From: Keithomyces neogunnii
Lineage: Eukaryota; Ascomycota; Sordariomycetes; Hypocreales; Clavicipitaceae
DNA: 64,000 bases
Direction of reading: 5' to 3'
Assembly (NCBI GenBank): GCA_020975405.1
Contig: JAIOWQ010000003.1
Coordinates: forward strand, 2,981,001 to 3,045,000
This document shows, piece by piece, positions 46,208-54,579 of the stretch. The position numbers were made by a program, and so were the translations under genes. Numbering within the stretch: position 1 is the stretch's first letter; each line of letters opens with the position of its first letter. The notes under the pieces are model-generated. The model saw nothing but the letters and a program-made list of their open reading frames with translations, made no database searches and was not told where the DNA came from.

Positions 46208-48143
46208 TTCGAGGCCGGCGATGCAGGAAAGGGGCCACCAAGAACTTGCTGGACCTTGGATGCCTGCTCCGAGATGGTCCTTGGCCGTAGGTATTTCCAA
46301 ATTTCGACTTCTTCCCCTCGACGTTGGAGTGTGGCCGTGGGAATTGATATGACGGCGACTGTGGCTGGCTGCTGATAAGGGCCTGGAGGGCCTGGGGGGG
46401 CCTGTGGTGGTGGGTGGTGTCAAGCTCAGACAGACCCTTTGTGCGTCATTGGTGGCGGCCCGATTGTCAGCCTCAACTCGTCGTTCATCTGGGGAAGGCG
46501 AACAGGGGGTCTGTGTCGCTGCCGGTGCAGATGAGGGATGCCGTCGCCGGATGATAGCGGGCGATGCAAGGGCCGTTTGTTGTTGGGTCGGGAGCTGAGA
46601 AGGATGTTGCAGGAGGAGAGGAGGAGGAGGAGAGTCGCAAAAGCTGACGGGCCAGAAGGAGATTATGACGTGAAGCCCAGCACGCAATGGTGGTCATGAC
46701 TCCCGGTCGTCGGCGCTGAGTTGGAGGGTCGATTTGTCCATGATAAGGCTGTGATAAGTTTTTTTCGTCACGCTCCATCCTCTGCCATCCCATCCAGTCG
46801 CCATGGTCCATGGCATGGCACCAGACTATTTTAGAGTTCCCGCACGCCCACCTTGACTGAAAGCAGCATCTTGACAGGTTCACCTGGGCAAACCAGGCCG
46901 GCCACACATTGTCCGACGACACATATGTTCAACGGACCGGCTGCAGGGGGGCGTCCGCCCCGTATGCGACTCGACGTGGCGTAACCGAATTTGGTTCGGC
47001 AGAGGCAACAAGGCACCAAGTGGCATTCCCAAGGAGACGTAGGCTTCCATTCGGGCCTGCCGACGATGACGCCAACTCGCTCCGAAATTGGACTGGACGG
47101 GCAACGGTTGCACTGAAACTGCCTACAGTTCATAGGTCCAGCAGGTGTGCATCGTGGTTGTTGATAAGAGATGGATCATCCCCTGACTGACACATTGTGC
47201 TCGGTTGGCGATTGTGATATGGAGATGTTTGCGGGGCGGGGGAAACTGACGGGCAAGGAAAGAGCATGGATCTTGGCTTCCTTGTGCAGATAGATGGTGG
47301 AGAAGGGCTCCCACTGACATCAATGGTTGGATGGCTGGAGCCTAGATGGCTGATGCCTGATGGCTGATGGCTGATGATGGCATGCAAATGAAATGGAAAT
47401 GGCCACGCCTGATATAACCGGCGTAACCAGCGGTTGCCTTGGGACCTGCTCTGAGAAAACTTTGTGCAGACAGATAAGTCTACCTTGGCCGAGATGTTGA
47501 GGACCAGTCCACTAGTCCTCGCGCACGGGGCAGGAGTCATGCCAACGCAACAACCAGGCGAGGCCATCCAACGCCACGGTGCGCAGCTTGCATCTTGCAA
47601 GGAGTCAAGGACTGGCTTCTGAAATGATGCGAGGCCTGTTGCCCCCTTCACAACCGCCGATGTAATGGAGTACGGCTGAGGGGAAGGCATGGAGGCAATT
47701 CGCGGGGACAAGCGCGACTGAGGGTTTGACCATGATTCAAGTCATGCATACATTCAGCGCGGGATACGTATGCCATTTGAATGAGAACGGGCCATCACAG
47801 GCGTTGCCATCTCTGTCATTCACAAAAAGGGCCAGACAACACGGCTGTGGGAACACCGTGCCCTAATCACGACCGACACCGCCAACCTCGAGTGACGATG
47901 ACCTGACTCCAAGCAGTGGTGATGTGACGGGGACCAAGAAACTGAGCCACGACGGCTAGCAGCCTAGCACACTTCTTCTCCATGAGGCGGCAGATATCTG
48001 GTTTTGGTGATTCTCGTCTCCCCGGCCCCGTCAAGCAAAGTATTAAACGCTTCTCCTCGCTGCAGCCAAATGCCTGTCCTCCTGGCTCCAGCAGCCGAGG
48101 CAGCAATACCACCAGCAACCCACAGCAAATACCATATGACAGG
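46208..48143. other. Intergenic region before the cysteine-rich cluster
   Basis: About 1.9 kb. It holds the promoter of the ACT-domain gene and that of the first small Cys-rich gene. Short direct repeats of GATGGCTGATG type occur near 47330-47380. The 193-codon minus frame at 47130-47711 has no family features. No further Met-Cys paralogue was found by eye. Confidence 0.5.
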
Positions 48144-48350
48144 ATGTGCTTTGCGGGATACTTTACCTACTCGTGCCCTTATTGCCCCACTGTGGTCAAA
48201 ACCACTCCTATCAAGGGTACGCCTCCGTGTGCAGAATTTGTCATGAACAGAAAGGTTTGTCCGGGCGGCTACCTCGAGACACAAGTCAAGGACACGAGCG
48301 TCATATGTGTCGAGTGCGCCAAGAAGAAGGCGTCGGGTACCGCACAATGA
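48144..48350 (+). CDS. Small cysteine-rich protein A of a four-gene tandem family
   Basis: Unrecognised family; 68 residues. It begins MCFAGYFTYSCPYC and has cysteines at 2, 11, 14, 29, 39, 55 and 58, ending with a CVEC pair and a basic tail (KKK). The two CxxC pairs suggest a small zinc ribbon, which is inference. There is no signal peptide or membrane segment, so it is likely intracellular. Start chosen at 48144 because A is at -3 (ACAGGATGT) and because its three neighbours all begin Met-Cys at the same point of the alignment. An in-frame ATG at 47982 with weak context would add 54 residues without cysteine spacing like the others. It is the first of four same-strand paralogues 470-590 bases apart. 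Confidence 0.65.
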   Translation: MCFAGYFTYSCPYCPTVVKTTPIKGTPPCAEFVMNRKVCPGGYLETQVKDTSVICVECAKKKASGTAQ

Positions 48351-48480
48351 AGCGCTCAAGAACCGACCATGTATGGTGACCCCCCTTCTGCGGCACGTCG
48401 GTTGATCAGGTCGTCAGTGAATCGGCACAGCTACGAGGTTTGACCGTGACGGAGAACGCACAGCTTTTTCGTCTTCAAAG

Positions 48481-48488
48481 TATAAATA
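48481..48488 (+). promoter_or_regulatory. TATA box of Cys-rich gene B
   Basis: TATAAATA, 135 bases upstream of the ATG at 48616. A similar CATAAATATC lies at about 48973-48982, 125-135 bases upstream of gene C, so the promoter may have been duplicated with the genes. Confidence 0.45.
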
Positions 48489-48615
48489 TGGCTCACTGCC
48501 TTTGTTGCTGGCGCAGTCGGCTTCTTGTCGAAACACCACCATCTTCGGATGTCAGCTTGACTCGGACACACGCCGTCACCAAACCACAGCAAGCGCCGTC
48601 GTCTTTGCAACTACA

Positions 48616-48852
48616 ATGTGTTTTATATCCGTGGGAATAAAGAGATGCTCCTGCGGATGGACAATGGAAGACCGGTTCGTCGATGTCCCCAGGTGCGCGA
48701 GTTTCCGGGAGACGGGACAGCGATGCGCTCAGTGGGAAACCAAGCGCCAGAGAGCCTTGGACGAGACGATTGTATGCGATCGCTGCAAGCGGTTGGGCGA
48801 GCTCAAAAGGCAGAACCCAAGGCACGGTCGGGCGTATAAGAGACTGTCCTGA
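48616..48852 (+). CDS. Small cysteine-rich protein B of the tandem family
   Basis: Unrecognised family; 78 residues from the first ATG of the frame (the open frame reaches further left only through non-ATG codons). It begins MCFISVGIKRCSCG and has cysteines at 2, 11, 13, 27, 37, 54 and 57. Shared landmarks with C are VDVPRC versus VDFPPC at the third position and GQRC versus GQKC at the fourth. The C-terminus CDRCKRLGELKRQNPRHGR is highly basic, which could bind nucleic acid. Start context CTACAATGTG has A at -2 and C at -3. No signal peptide. Confidence 0.7.
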   Translation: MCFISVGIKRCSCGWTMEDRFVDVPRCASFRETGQRCAQWETKRQRALDETIVCDRCKRLGELKRQNPRHGRAYKRLS

Positions 48853-49106
48853 TTCAGTGTCGTCTGGCTCAATGCTGTTGTTCCAAACTCTGGGCTTACA
48901 GCAGCCTGATTGGGATCTGAATCACCGCATCCTCGGGGCATTGTGCATGCCAATAGCAGCGGAAGACGGGAGCATAAATATCTTGTTTAAAATACACAAC
49001 ATGGCTCGTTGACAAAAGACACTTGCAATGGTTGCTCCTGTGTACTCTTTGCATGTCAACCCCGTTAAGAAGCAGCTTGATATCCAGACGCCAAATCCTC
49101 GACACC

Positions 49107-49325
49107 ATGTGCCACGTATCCGTGTACTACATCTACTGCCCTGTCTGCAACCAAAAGCTGGACCGCCGCCGCGTCGACTTTCCGCCTTGCAAGGCAATGT
49201 CCAAAGGGGGACAAAAGTGCGGGCAGTACGTGGCATTCTTCAACCCAGACTGCTGCTTTACCATGAAGTGCCCCGAATGCGAGGAGAAGGACTCGGACAA
49301 GAAGCGCAAGATTTGGTGTTGGTAG
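49107..49325 (+). CDS. Small cysteine-rich protein C of the tandem family
   Basis: Unrecognised family; 72 residues. It begins MCHVSVYYIYCPVC and has cysteines at 2, 11, 14, 28, 38, 49, 50, 55, 58 and a terminal WCW. Start context GACACCATGT is near optimal. An upstream in-frame ATG at 49053 is possible but not shared with the paralogues. It keeps VDFPPC and the GGQKCGQY block, and its last pair CPECEE matches CVEC of A and CDRC of B. Two extra cysteines (49 and 50) distinguish it. Basic tail KKRK. Confidence 0.72.
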   Translation: MCHVSVYYIYCPVCNQKLDRRRVDFPPCKAMSKGGQKCGQYVAFFNPDCCFTMKCPECEEKDSDKKRKIWCW

Positions 49326-49697
49326 ATGGGACTTGAAGATACAACAAGACCGAGGGCGAGGAGGATTTCACAGTCGTGGAACGAGGACAGACATTCACAG
49401 CTTCGAGGTGGAACCGATTCTTGGGGGGGCAGCAATGCATGATTTACATCTAGGTTCCCGGCATCACAGCTGACTGGGTCTGCCATCATTCATCGTCGCA
49501 AATCATAACCTGTACACCCTCACAAGACACGTCATTTGCCGTCCGTGAATGACCAAAGGTGCTACCATTCGTGCATTGTATTAAAGGCCACACTGGTCCC
49601 CCGTTGCTTCCCACGGTTCCCATCGCGGGAACCAAAGAACCCGCCGACCAGCAATCTACACCAAATACATGTGTGCGCGTAGAAATACCAAGTCAGC
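49326..49697. other. Spacer between Cys-rich genes C and D
   Basis: 372 bases; likely 3' end of C and promoter of D (TATTAAAGG at about 49580). No gene seen. Confidence 0.5.
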
Positions 49698-49991
49698 ATG
49701 TGTTTGACAATCATATGGGCGGTGAAATGCCCCACGGGCCGCGACAGCCGCGAAGTAGAGCGAGACGAAAGCCACTTTTGCAAGGAAGCCAGGAAGAAGG
49801 GTAGGCGCGGCAAGTGCCAGTCGGGGATAGTGAAAGAGACGCAGTGGAAGAGGAACGCAGCCCGGCTCTGCTATAGGTGCGAGGACAAGCTTACACGGCG
49901 AGACGTGGGCGATGAAGGCCGCCGGGCTCATGGGGGCGCGGGGCCACGAAGCAACCACGGAGCGATGGACAGCACACGGTTTCAAGATTGA
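49698..49991 (+). CDS. Small cysteine-rich protein D of the tandem family (diverged)
   Basis: Unrecognised family; 97 residues. It begins MCLTIIWAVKCPTG and has cysteines at 2, 11, 28, 40, 58 and 61. The Met-Cys start, the exact eight-residue gap to Cys11 and the closing CYRC pair place it with A-C, but it lacks the cysteine at position 13/14, so the first CxxC is broken. It is very rich in Arg/Lys and has a 35-residue tail absent from the others. Stops 8 bases before the stop of the convergent hydrolase. It may be a decaying copy or have a changed metal site. Confidence 0.55.
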   Translation: MCLTIIWAVKCPTGRDSREVERDESHFCKEARKKGRRGKCQSGIVKETQWKRNAARLCYRCEDKLTRRDVGDEGRRAHGGAGPRSNHGAMDSTRFQD

Positions 49992-49999
49992 AGCAAAGA

Positions 50000-50827
50000 T
50001 CAAGAAATGCCCACCTCATTCTCGTTTTCCGTGGCGGCAGCAGGCAAATCCGTCGACTCGACAAGATGCGTCAAGAACTCTGCGGCGTGGTCCATGCCGG
50101 TTGGCGAATGGAACCAATGGCCCCCTTTCGGATACTCCCTCCAGTCAACTTGGGCGCCGAAGCCTCGCAGGGTGTCTCTCAGCACTCGGCCATTCTGCAC
50201 CAGCACCAGGGGGTCGTCGGCGCAGTGTTCCAGAAGCACCGGCGTCTTGCGAATAACTTCATCATCGGCCGGGACGCCTTGGAGATGCAGCACGCGCCTC
50301 GTTTCCTCGAGCGAGCGTCCTGGGAACGGCATCCTGCACGAGAAGCCAAGAAGCGCAGCCAGCCCCCCCGGTAGTCGTGTCCCATCATGCGCCTCCCCCG
50401 GCAGCGTCAGATTGAGCAGGGTATGGACCGCCGTCGCGGCGCCTTGGCTGATGCCCGCCAGGATGATCTTGTCCCAGCGTCCGTGCAGCATGGCGGCCTC
50501 GGCCTCGAGAATCTTCCGAATCGTGACGACGCTGTCTCTGAGGCCCGTTATCTGCATCTCCTCGCGGTCAGAAAAGTCCCTGACGTTCCAAATGTCGAAC
50601 CATTGCGAGACCTTGGCGCCGCCAGACGAGGAGGAGGCGCTGAGGCTGGCTCGGGGAAACACCCATCTGAAGGAGGGGAATATCTCTCCCAGCGCTCGGT
50701 CCTGTGAGTCCCGCGAGTATGGCAGCGAGGTGGAAAAGTTCTGGGCAATGTCTCCCCTGCCGTGGAGGAAGACGACGGTATGGGAGTGTTTTGCGGTTGA
50801 GGGGATGACAATGGGCATTGACGCCAT
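50000..50827 (-). CDS. Acyl-protein thioesterase / carboxylesterase-like alpha/beta hydrolase
   Basis: Serine hydrolase of the phospholipase/carboxylesterase family (APT1-like), which hydrolyses thioesters or short esters in the cytosol. The single exon gives 275 residues. FLHGRGDIAQNF (residues 20-31) forms the oxyanion region, QWFDIWNV (75-82) is the family's W-F-D motif, Ser127 in GISQG is the nucleophile, Asp204/205 in EHCADDPLV is the acid and His237 in GGHW is the base, so the triad is complete. The insert GEAHDGTRLPGG around residue 150 is typical of a fungal subgroup that differs from true depalmitoylases. Start MASMP is the first ATG. It shares a 208-base divergent promoter region with the nucleotidyltransferase gene. 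Confidence 0.92.
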   Translation of the reverse strand: MASMPIVIPSTAKHSHTVVFLHGRGDIAQNFSTSLPYSRDSQDRALGEIFPSFRWVFPRASLSASSSSGGAKVSQWFDIWNVRDFSDREEMQITGLRDSVVTIRKILEAEAAMLHGRWDKIILAGISQGAATAVHTLLNLTLPGEAHDGTRLPGGLAALLGFSCRMPFPGRSLEETRRVLHLQGVPADDEVIRKTPVLLEHCADDPLVLVQNGRVLRDTLRGFGAQVDWREYPKGGHWFHSPTGMDHAAEFLTHLVESTDLPAAATENENEVGIS

Positions 50828-51035
50828 GGTTGTGGTTTGCGGAGCGAGAAGGCACTTTTGATTGTTGAGCTGCTGACTGCATCTGGCGGGGCAGACGCTT
50901 GCGTGACCAACTAGATGATGAAATGGAATGGCTTGTTGCTGGTGTGTGCTGCATTCACGGGTGCATGAGCCCGTGCCAACAAGTGTGGTTGCCCGTACAT
51001 ATCAGTGGCAACGTCATATCACGACCGCAGGGTAG

Positions 51036-51746
51036 ATGCAACCTCATTTTCATAACGTCCATCTCAGCCGGCAAGACATGGGCATCAAAACCATGGACTC
51101 GATGCACCACAGAGACAGAGACCAAGTGAATCCCGCGCTCCTCCCGATTCACGCCCAACTCGCCCATTTCAAAACGGCCGTGTCAACCAACAAAGCCCTG
51201 CTCACGGTCCTGTCGCGCGCCGCGTCGCTCAACCTACGCAACTGGTATCTCGCCGGCGGCGCTATATCGCAGACAATATGGAACTACATGTCCGGCCTGC
51301 CGCCCGAGCACGGCATCCACGACTACGACCTGGTCTACCACGACGCCTCGGACCTGTCGTATGAGGCCGAGGACGCCGTGATTCAAGCGGGCAAGGCCGT
51401 CTTCACAGACATCCCAGTCGAGGTGGAGATTCGCAACCAGGCTCGCGTTCACCTGTGGTATGGGCCCAAGTACGGAATTGCATGTCCCGCGCGACAGTGC
51501 ACAGAGTCGGCAATCGAGCAGTGGTTGACGACGAGTGCCATGGTGGGCATCCGTGTCGATGACGAGGGCGAGTGGCATATCTTTGCGCCGAGAGGCTTTT
51601 CCGACTTTTTCAACTTGGTCGTCAGGCCTCATCAGGCCCTGGGCACGAGGGAGGCGTACGAGAAGAAGGTCAGGCGGTGGATGACGCAGTGGCATGGTTT
51701 GGTCATTATTCCGTGGGCTGAAGAGGGTGCTTGTCGTGATAACTGA
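51036..51746 (+). CDS. Nucleotidyltransferase-fold protein (DUF925/COG3575 type)
   Basis: Predicted nucleotidyltransferase superfamily protein; substrate unknown. The single exon gives 236 residues from the ATG at 51036. In-frame ATGs at 51078 and 51093 (context AAACCATGGAC, strongest) would shorten the unconserved N-terminus by 14 or 19 residues and may be the true start. Core motifs are NWYLAGGAISQTIWNYMSG and HGIHDYDLVYHD (the G-G and D-x-D metal site), VEVEIRNQARVHLWYGPKYG, then SAIEQWLTTSAMVGIRVDDE and APRGFSDFFNLVVRP. All family landmarks are present, so it is probably active. Small soluble protein, no signal peptide. Confidence 0.9.
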   Translation: MQPHFHNVHLSRQDMGIKTMDSMHHRDRDQVNPALLPIHAQLAHFKTAVSTNKALLTVLSRAASLNLRNWYLAGGAISQTIWNYMSGLPPEHGIHDYDLVYHDASDLSYEAEDAVIQAGKAVFTDIPVEVEIRNQARVHLWYGPKYGIACPARQCTESAIEQWLTTSAMVGIRVDDEGEWHIFAPRGFSDFFNLVVRPHQALGTREAYEKKVRRWMTQWHGLVIIPWAEEGACRDN

Positions 51747-52068
51747 CTCCGCCTTGTTCCATTTCCAATGGTCGTGGCACATATCTTGCCACACTTCTTC
51801 ACTGCACATGAATGACAGATGGAGCATACGACCGCCATTCTTAAATTTCTGTGACTGCGCCGACAGCCTTTCCCCTAAACGACAAACAAACCTTCTTCGG
51901 CTTACCACATCACGATGCATGCGGCTAGCAAGAAACGGGTTACTATATTCAAGAGTAAATACTATACAGAAAAAGGTAGAGATGCCGAAATCGACTAATA
52001 TGCTTCGCTGTTCATTGCTTCGTCCAGCTTTGTATACATCCACCCGTGCTGGGTTTCCTCCTCTTTTG
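51747..52068. other. Convergent 3' flanks
   Basis: 322 bases between two stop codons, no gene seen. Confidence 0.5.
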
Positions 52069-53979
52069 CTATTTCAGCATATATGATAGATCTGGCAGTC
52101 CAGCTAGGATCATGGCCACTGCGTCGTCATCTCGCGGGCCATGTGACACGAATTCAATGCTCGCTGGTCGTGGAGCGTCTACCGATGTGTGCATGGGCTC
52201 AGCGTTTCGTGCATCCTGTACAGCCCATGGCTCTGCAAAGGGGTTGTCCAGGGCGTCCACCTGCGTTGATAATTTGGACTTTGAAGTCTTCTTCAAACCA
52301 TCCCCGCCAAACGCGTCCAGTTCTTCCCAGGGATCTGCGGCATTTGCACCGGGAACCACATGTTTAACCGCTGGCGTCTGGGCATGATCCTGAACTGCCA
52401 TGTCGACAGAGCCCGCGCCATGCTCAGCGCTGACTTCCACCGCCGTGGGAGAGGACACCATTTCTCCCCAGTCGTCGTCTTCGTCCTGTGGTGGTGGCGC
52501 CAATGCCACAACGAGGCCAACTTGGTCCGGAGCCGTCGGCTTTTGCATCGGCGCTCTCGCCGTATTCTCTTCCACTCTCGGGGCATCGTCAATCTCCAGT
52601 GTCATCCCCGTCTCCGACAGCTGAGAGGGCTTGGATTGCCACTCAGAGGAAAACCTGCCCGCCACGGGCGACGACGGCACACTGCTACTCCAGCCAAAAG
52701 CCGCGATTGCCGGCGATGCAATTGTGCCCTCGGCGTCGGCCGAACCCTGTCGAGCATGCCCTTTGGGTTTCTGCTTCTTCCTTGCCAGCAACTCACCAAT
52801 CTCCATGGGCGGTGCTTCTGAATCCCAGTTGAACATGCTGCCTCCTCCGTGGCCAAGTCGCCGCCCGAGAACAACTCTTCCACCAATGCTGTCCTCTTCC
52901 ATCCACCGGCGAACCGTTACCAGCGTGTCTTTGCGAACTGTTGAGCTGTTCCAGCTTACCCGGACATAATTATCGTCATCACCATGACTGTGTTTGCGCG
53001 TAGAGCCGAATCGAGATATCCGGTACCAGGTTTTTCGCTGAGATACTGAAGTAAAGGACTCCTTGATGACGGAATCGGGGAGCTCTTCAGGAACGGTGAA
53101 GACAGCTTGCGTGTTGGGGAAAAGGATGTCGAGGTTGGCAAAGTCAATCGGGTACGGTATTGAGGGAAGTGTTGTCTTTGGTTTTGCGTCGGCGTCGGCA
53201 TCGGCATCGGGCGGAATCGGCATCTTCTCGGCCGTCTCGTCATCTGTGTGAACGTGAACCTGAGCCTTGGCGTCGGCTTCGGATTCCTTTTGTCCAATAT
53301 CCGCTCCTTCCACGGGATCATATACAGTAGCCTGGGCATCGAGATGCAAAGTGTTGGGGGTGCTGTCCGCATCTTCGTCTTCGTCTTCCGCGGCTACCGT
53401 TTCTGTGCTTGATGCCTCTGCCTTCGACAGCCTCGCCATACCGTCGTACATTTCCACCAACTCTTGCACCTTGGAAGTCTGTCTTGAACTGTCTGGTCTC
53501 TTTTCGCCAGCTTCTCTCGTAGAATCCACTTCGGGGGACCTGCTCCTCGAGACAGCCTCTTCATGAATCTCCCCGACGTTTCCCCATACATCCGGGTGCT
53601 CAGCGTCGTTGTTCGTATCGTCCTGCCCATCCACGAGCCCATCTTCCCCCAGACTTATTGCAGAGTCGGCCCCTTGCTCCTTTTTTTTGCCATCCGTCAC
53701 TGGAAGCACCCACGGGTCCAGCACCATGCCAGGCCCGCCACCCAAAGGCTTCAGATTTGGGCTTGTACCCCATCCTGGACTGTCTTTGCCGCCTGACGCC
53801 TCATTCCACCCGCCCCAATCGTCCCCGCCGTCATCTACGTTCCGGCCCCATGGAGATGGTGACCGAGATGTCTTGCGCGGCGAGTTGCCAAAATGCGCTT
53901 GTTGAGGCTCGGAAGGCAGGTCGATTGTCGGCGGTGCGGGCGTATCCGTGGCCCAGGGAGAACTCCAGGGATCCTCCAT
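52069..53979 (-). CDS. Conserved fungal protein with DPW and NPF motifs, function unknown
   Basis: I do not recognise a named family. The single exon gives 636 residues from MEDPWSSPWATD. Residues 1-280 and 440-600 are acidic, Ser/Pro-rich and probably disordered. A folded core at about 285-400 reads LPSIPYPIDFANLDILFPNT, VIKESFTSVSQRKTWYRISR, NYVRVSWNSSTVRKDTLVTV and RRWMEEDSIGGRVVLGRRLG, then FNWDS. Short motifs typical of endocytic and clathrin accessory proteins recur: DPW at residues 3-5, 88-90 and again near 570 (AADPWEELD), and NPF near 598 (DNPFAEPW). The protein ends DLSYMLK. The pattern suggests an adaptor that binds AP-2 ear and EH-domain proteins, which is inference only. Such proteins are sometimes labelled glucosidase in databases; nothing here supports that. 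Confidence 0.85.
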   Translation of the reverse strand: MEDPWSSPWATDTPAPPTIDLPSEPQQAHFGNSPRKTSRSPSPWGRNVDDGGDDWGGWNEASGGKDSPGWGTSPNLKPLGGGPGMVLDPWVLPVTDGKKKEQGADSAISLGEDGLVDGQDDTNNDAEHPDVWGNVGEIHEEAVSRSRSPEVDSTREAGEKRPDSSRQTSKVQELVEMYDGMARLSKAEASSTETVAAEDEDEDADSTPNTLHLDAQATVYDPVEGADIGQKESEADAKAQVHVHTDDETAEKMPIPPDADADADAKPKTTLPSIPYPIDFANLDILFPNTQAVFTVPEELPDSVIKESFTSVSQRKTWYRISRFGSTRKHSHGDDDNYVRVSWNSSTVRKDTLVTVRRWMEEDSIGGRVVLGRRLGHGGGSMFNWDSEAPPMEIGELLARKKQKPKGHARQGSADAEGTIASPAIAAFGWSSSVPSSPVAGRFSSEWQSKPSQLSETGMTLEIDDAPRVEENTARAPMQKPTAPDQVGLVVALAPPPQDEDDDWGEMVSSPTAVEVSAEHGAGSVDMAVQDHAQTPAVKHVVPGANAADPWEELDAFGGDGLKKTSKSKLSTQVDALDNPFAEPWAVQDARNAEPMHTSVDAPRPASIEFVSHGPRDDDAVAMILAGLPDLSYMLK

Positions 53980-54579
53980 GGTGATGCTATGATGAGAGTG
54001 GAAGCATTGCTATGAGTTGCGGGTGCAGGATGTCACGGCGTCGTCGTCAATACCAGGGTCATGCCGATTCAAAGGTTGGGGCGATATTCGCTCGCTGGCT
54101 TATCGTGCAGCTTGGAGGTACACGGTAATATCGGCCGGCAGGCCGGTTCAGTCAAGTTGGGTCGGTTGCTGGCTAGATTTCGAAGCTGGCTAAGAGGCCA
54201 CGGGCACAGGCAGTCATTTACTCGTGGAAATTCGACTCGACGAGGATGCTTGGACAGAAGAGAGCTGGTGTCGCGAGACCAATTTGGGGGTGATGGGAAC
54301 CGGATGCAGGATGCAGGGGGGGCGTCTACCAATTGGAAGGGCCCCACTCCTGTGTCAACCGTGCAAGAACCCGAAGTGGCCGTGGATGAAGGCGTTGGTG
54401 GGGCATGCCGATGCGACATGAAAATTATTCAGACAATCATCAACTATCCGTGGACGTCATTGCCCATTTTGTCACTGGATCATCAACGACACTGAACAGA
54501 TCCGGCTCTTCTGCTCTATCCGAACCCGCTTGTATCAGCCGTAACTCGTCATGATATCCCGTCAGGCGGCGCCATCACG
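53980..54579. other. Divergent promoter region
   Basis: 600 bases between the starts of the DPW/NPF gene and the METTL25-like gene. The open frame at 54061-54495 has no family features. Confidence 0.5.

Noticed and set aside
47982..48143. 54-residue N-terminal extension of Cys-rich protein A from an upstream ATG
   Set aside because: The ATG context is weak, and the three paralogues all start at the aligned Met-Cys.
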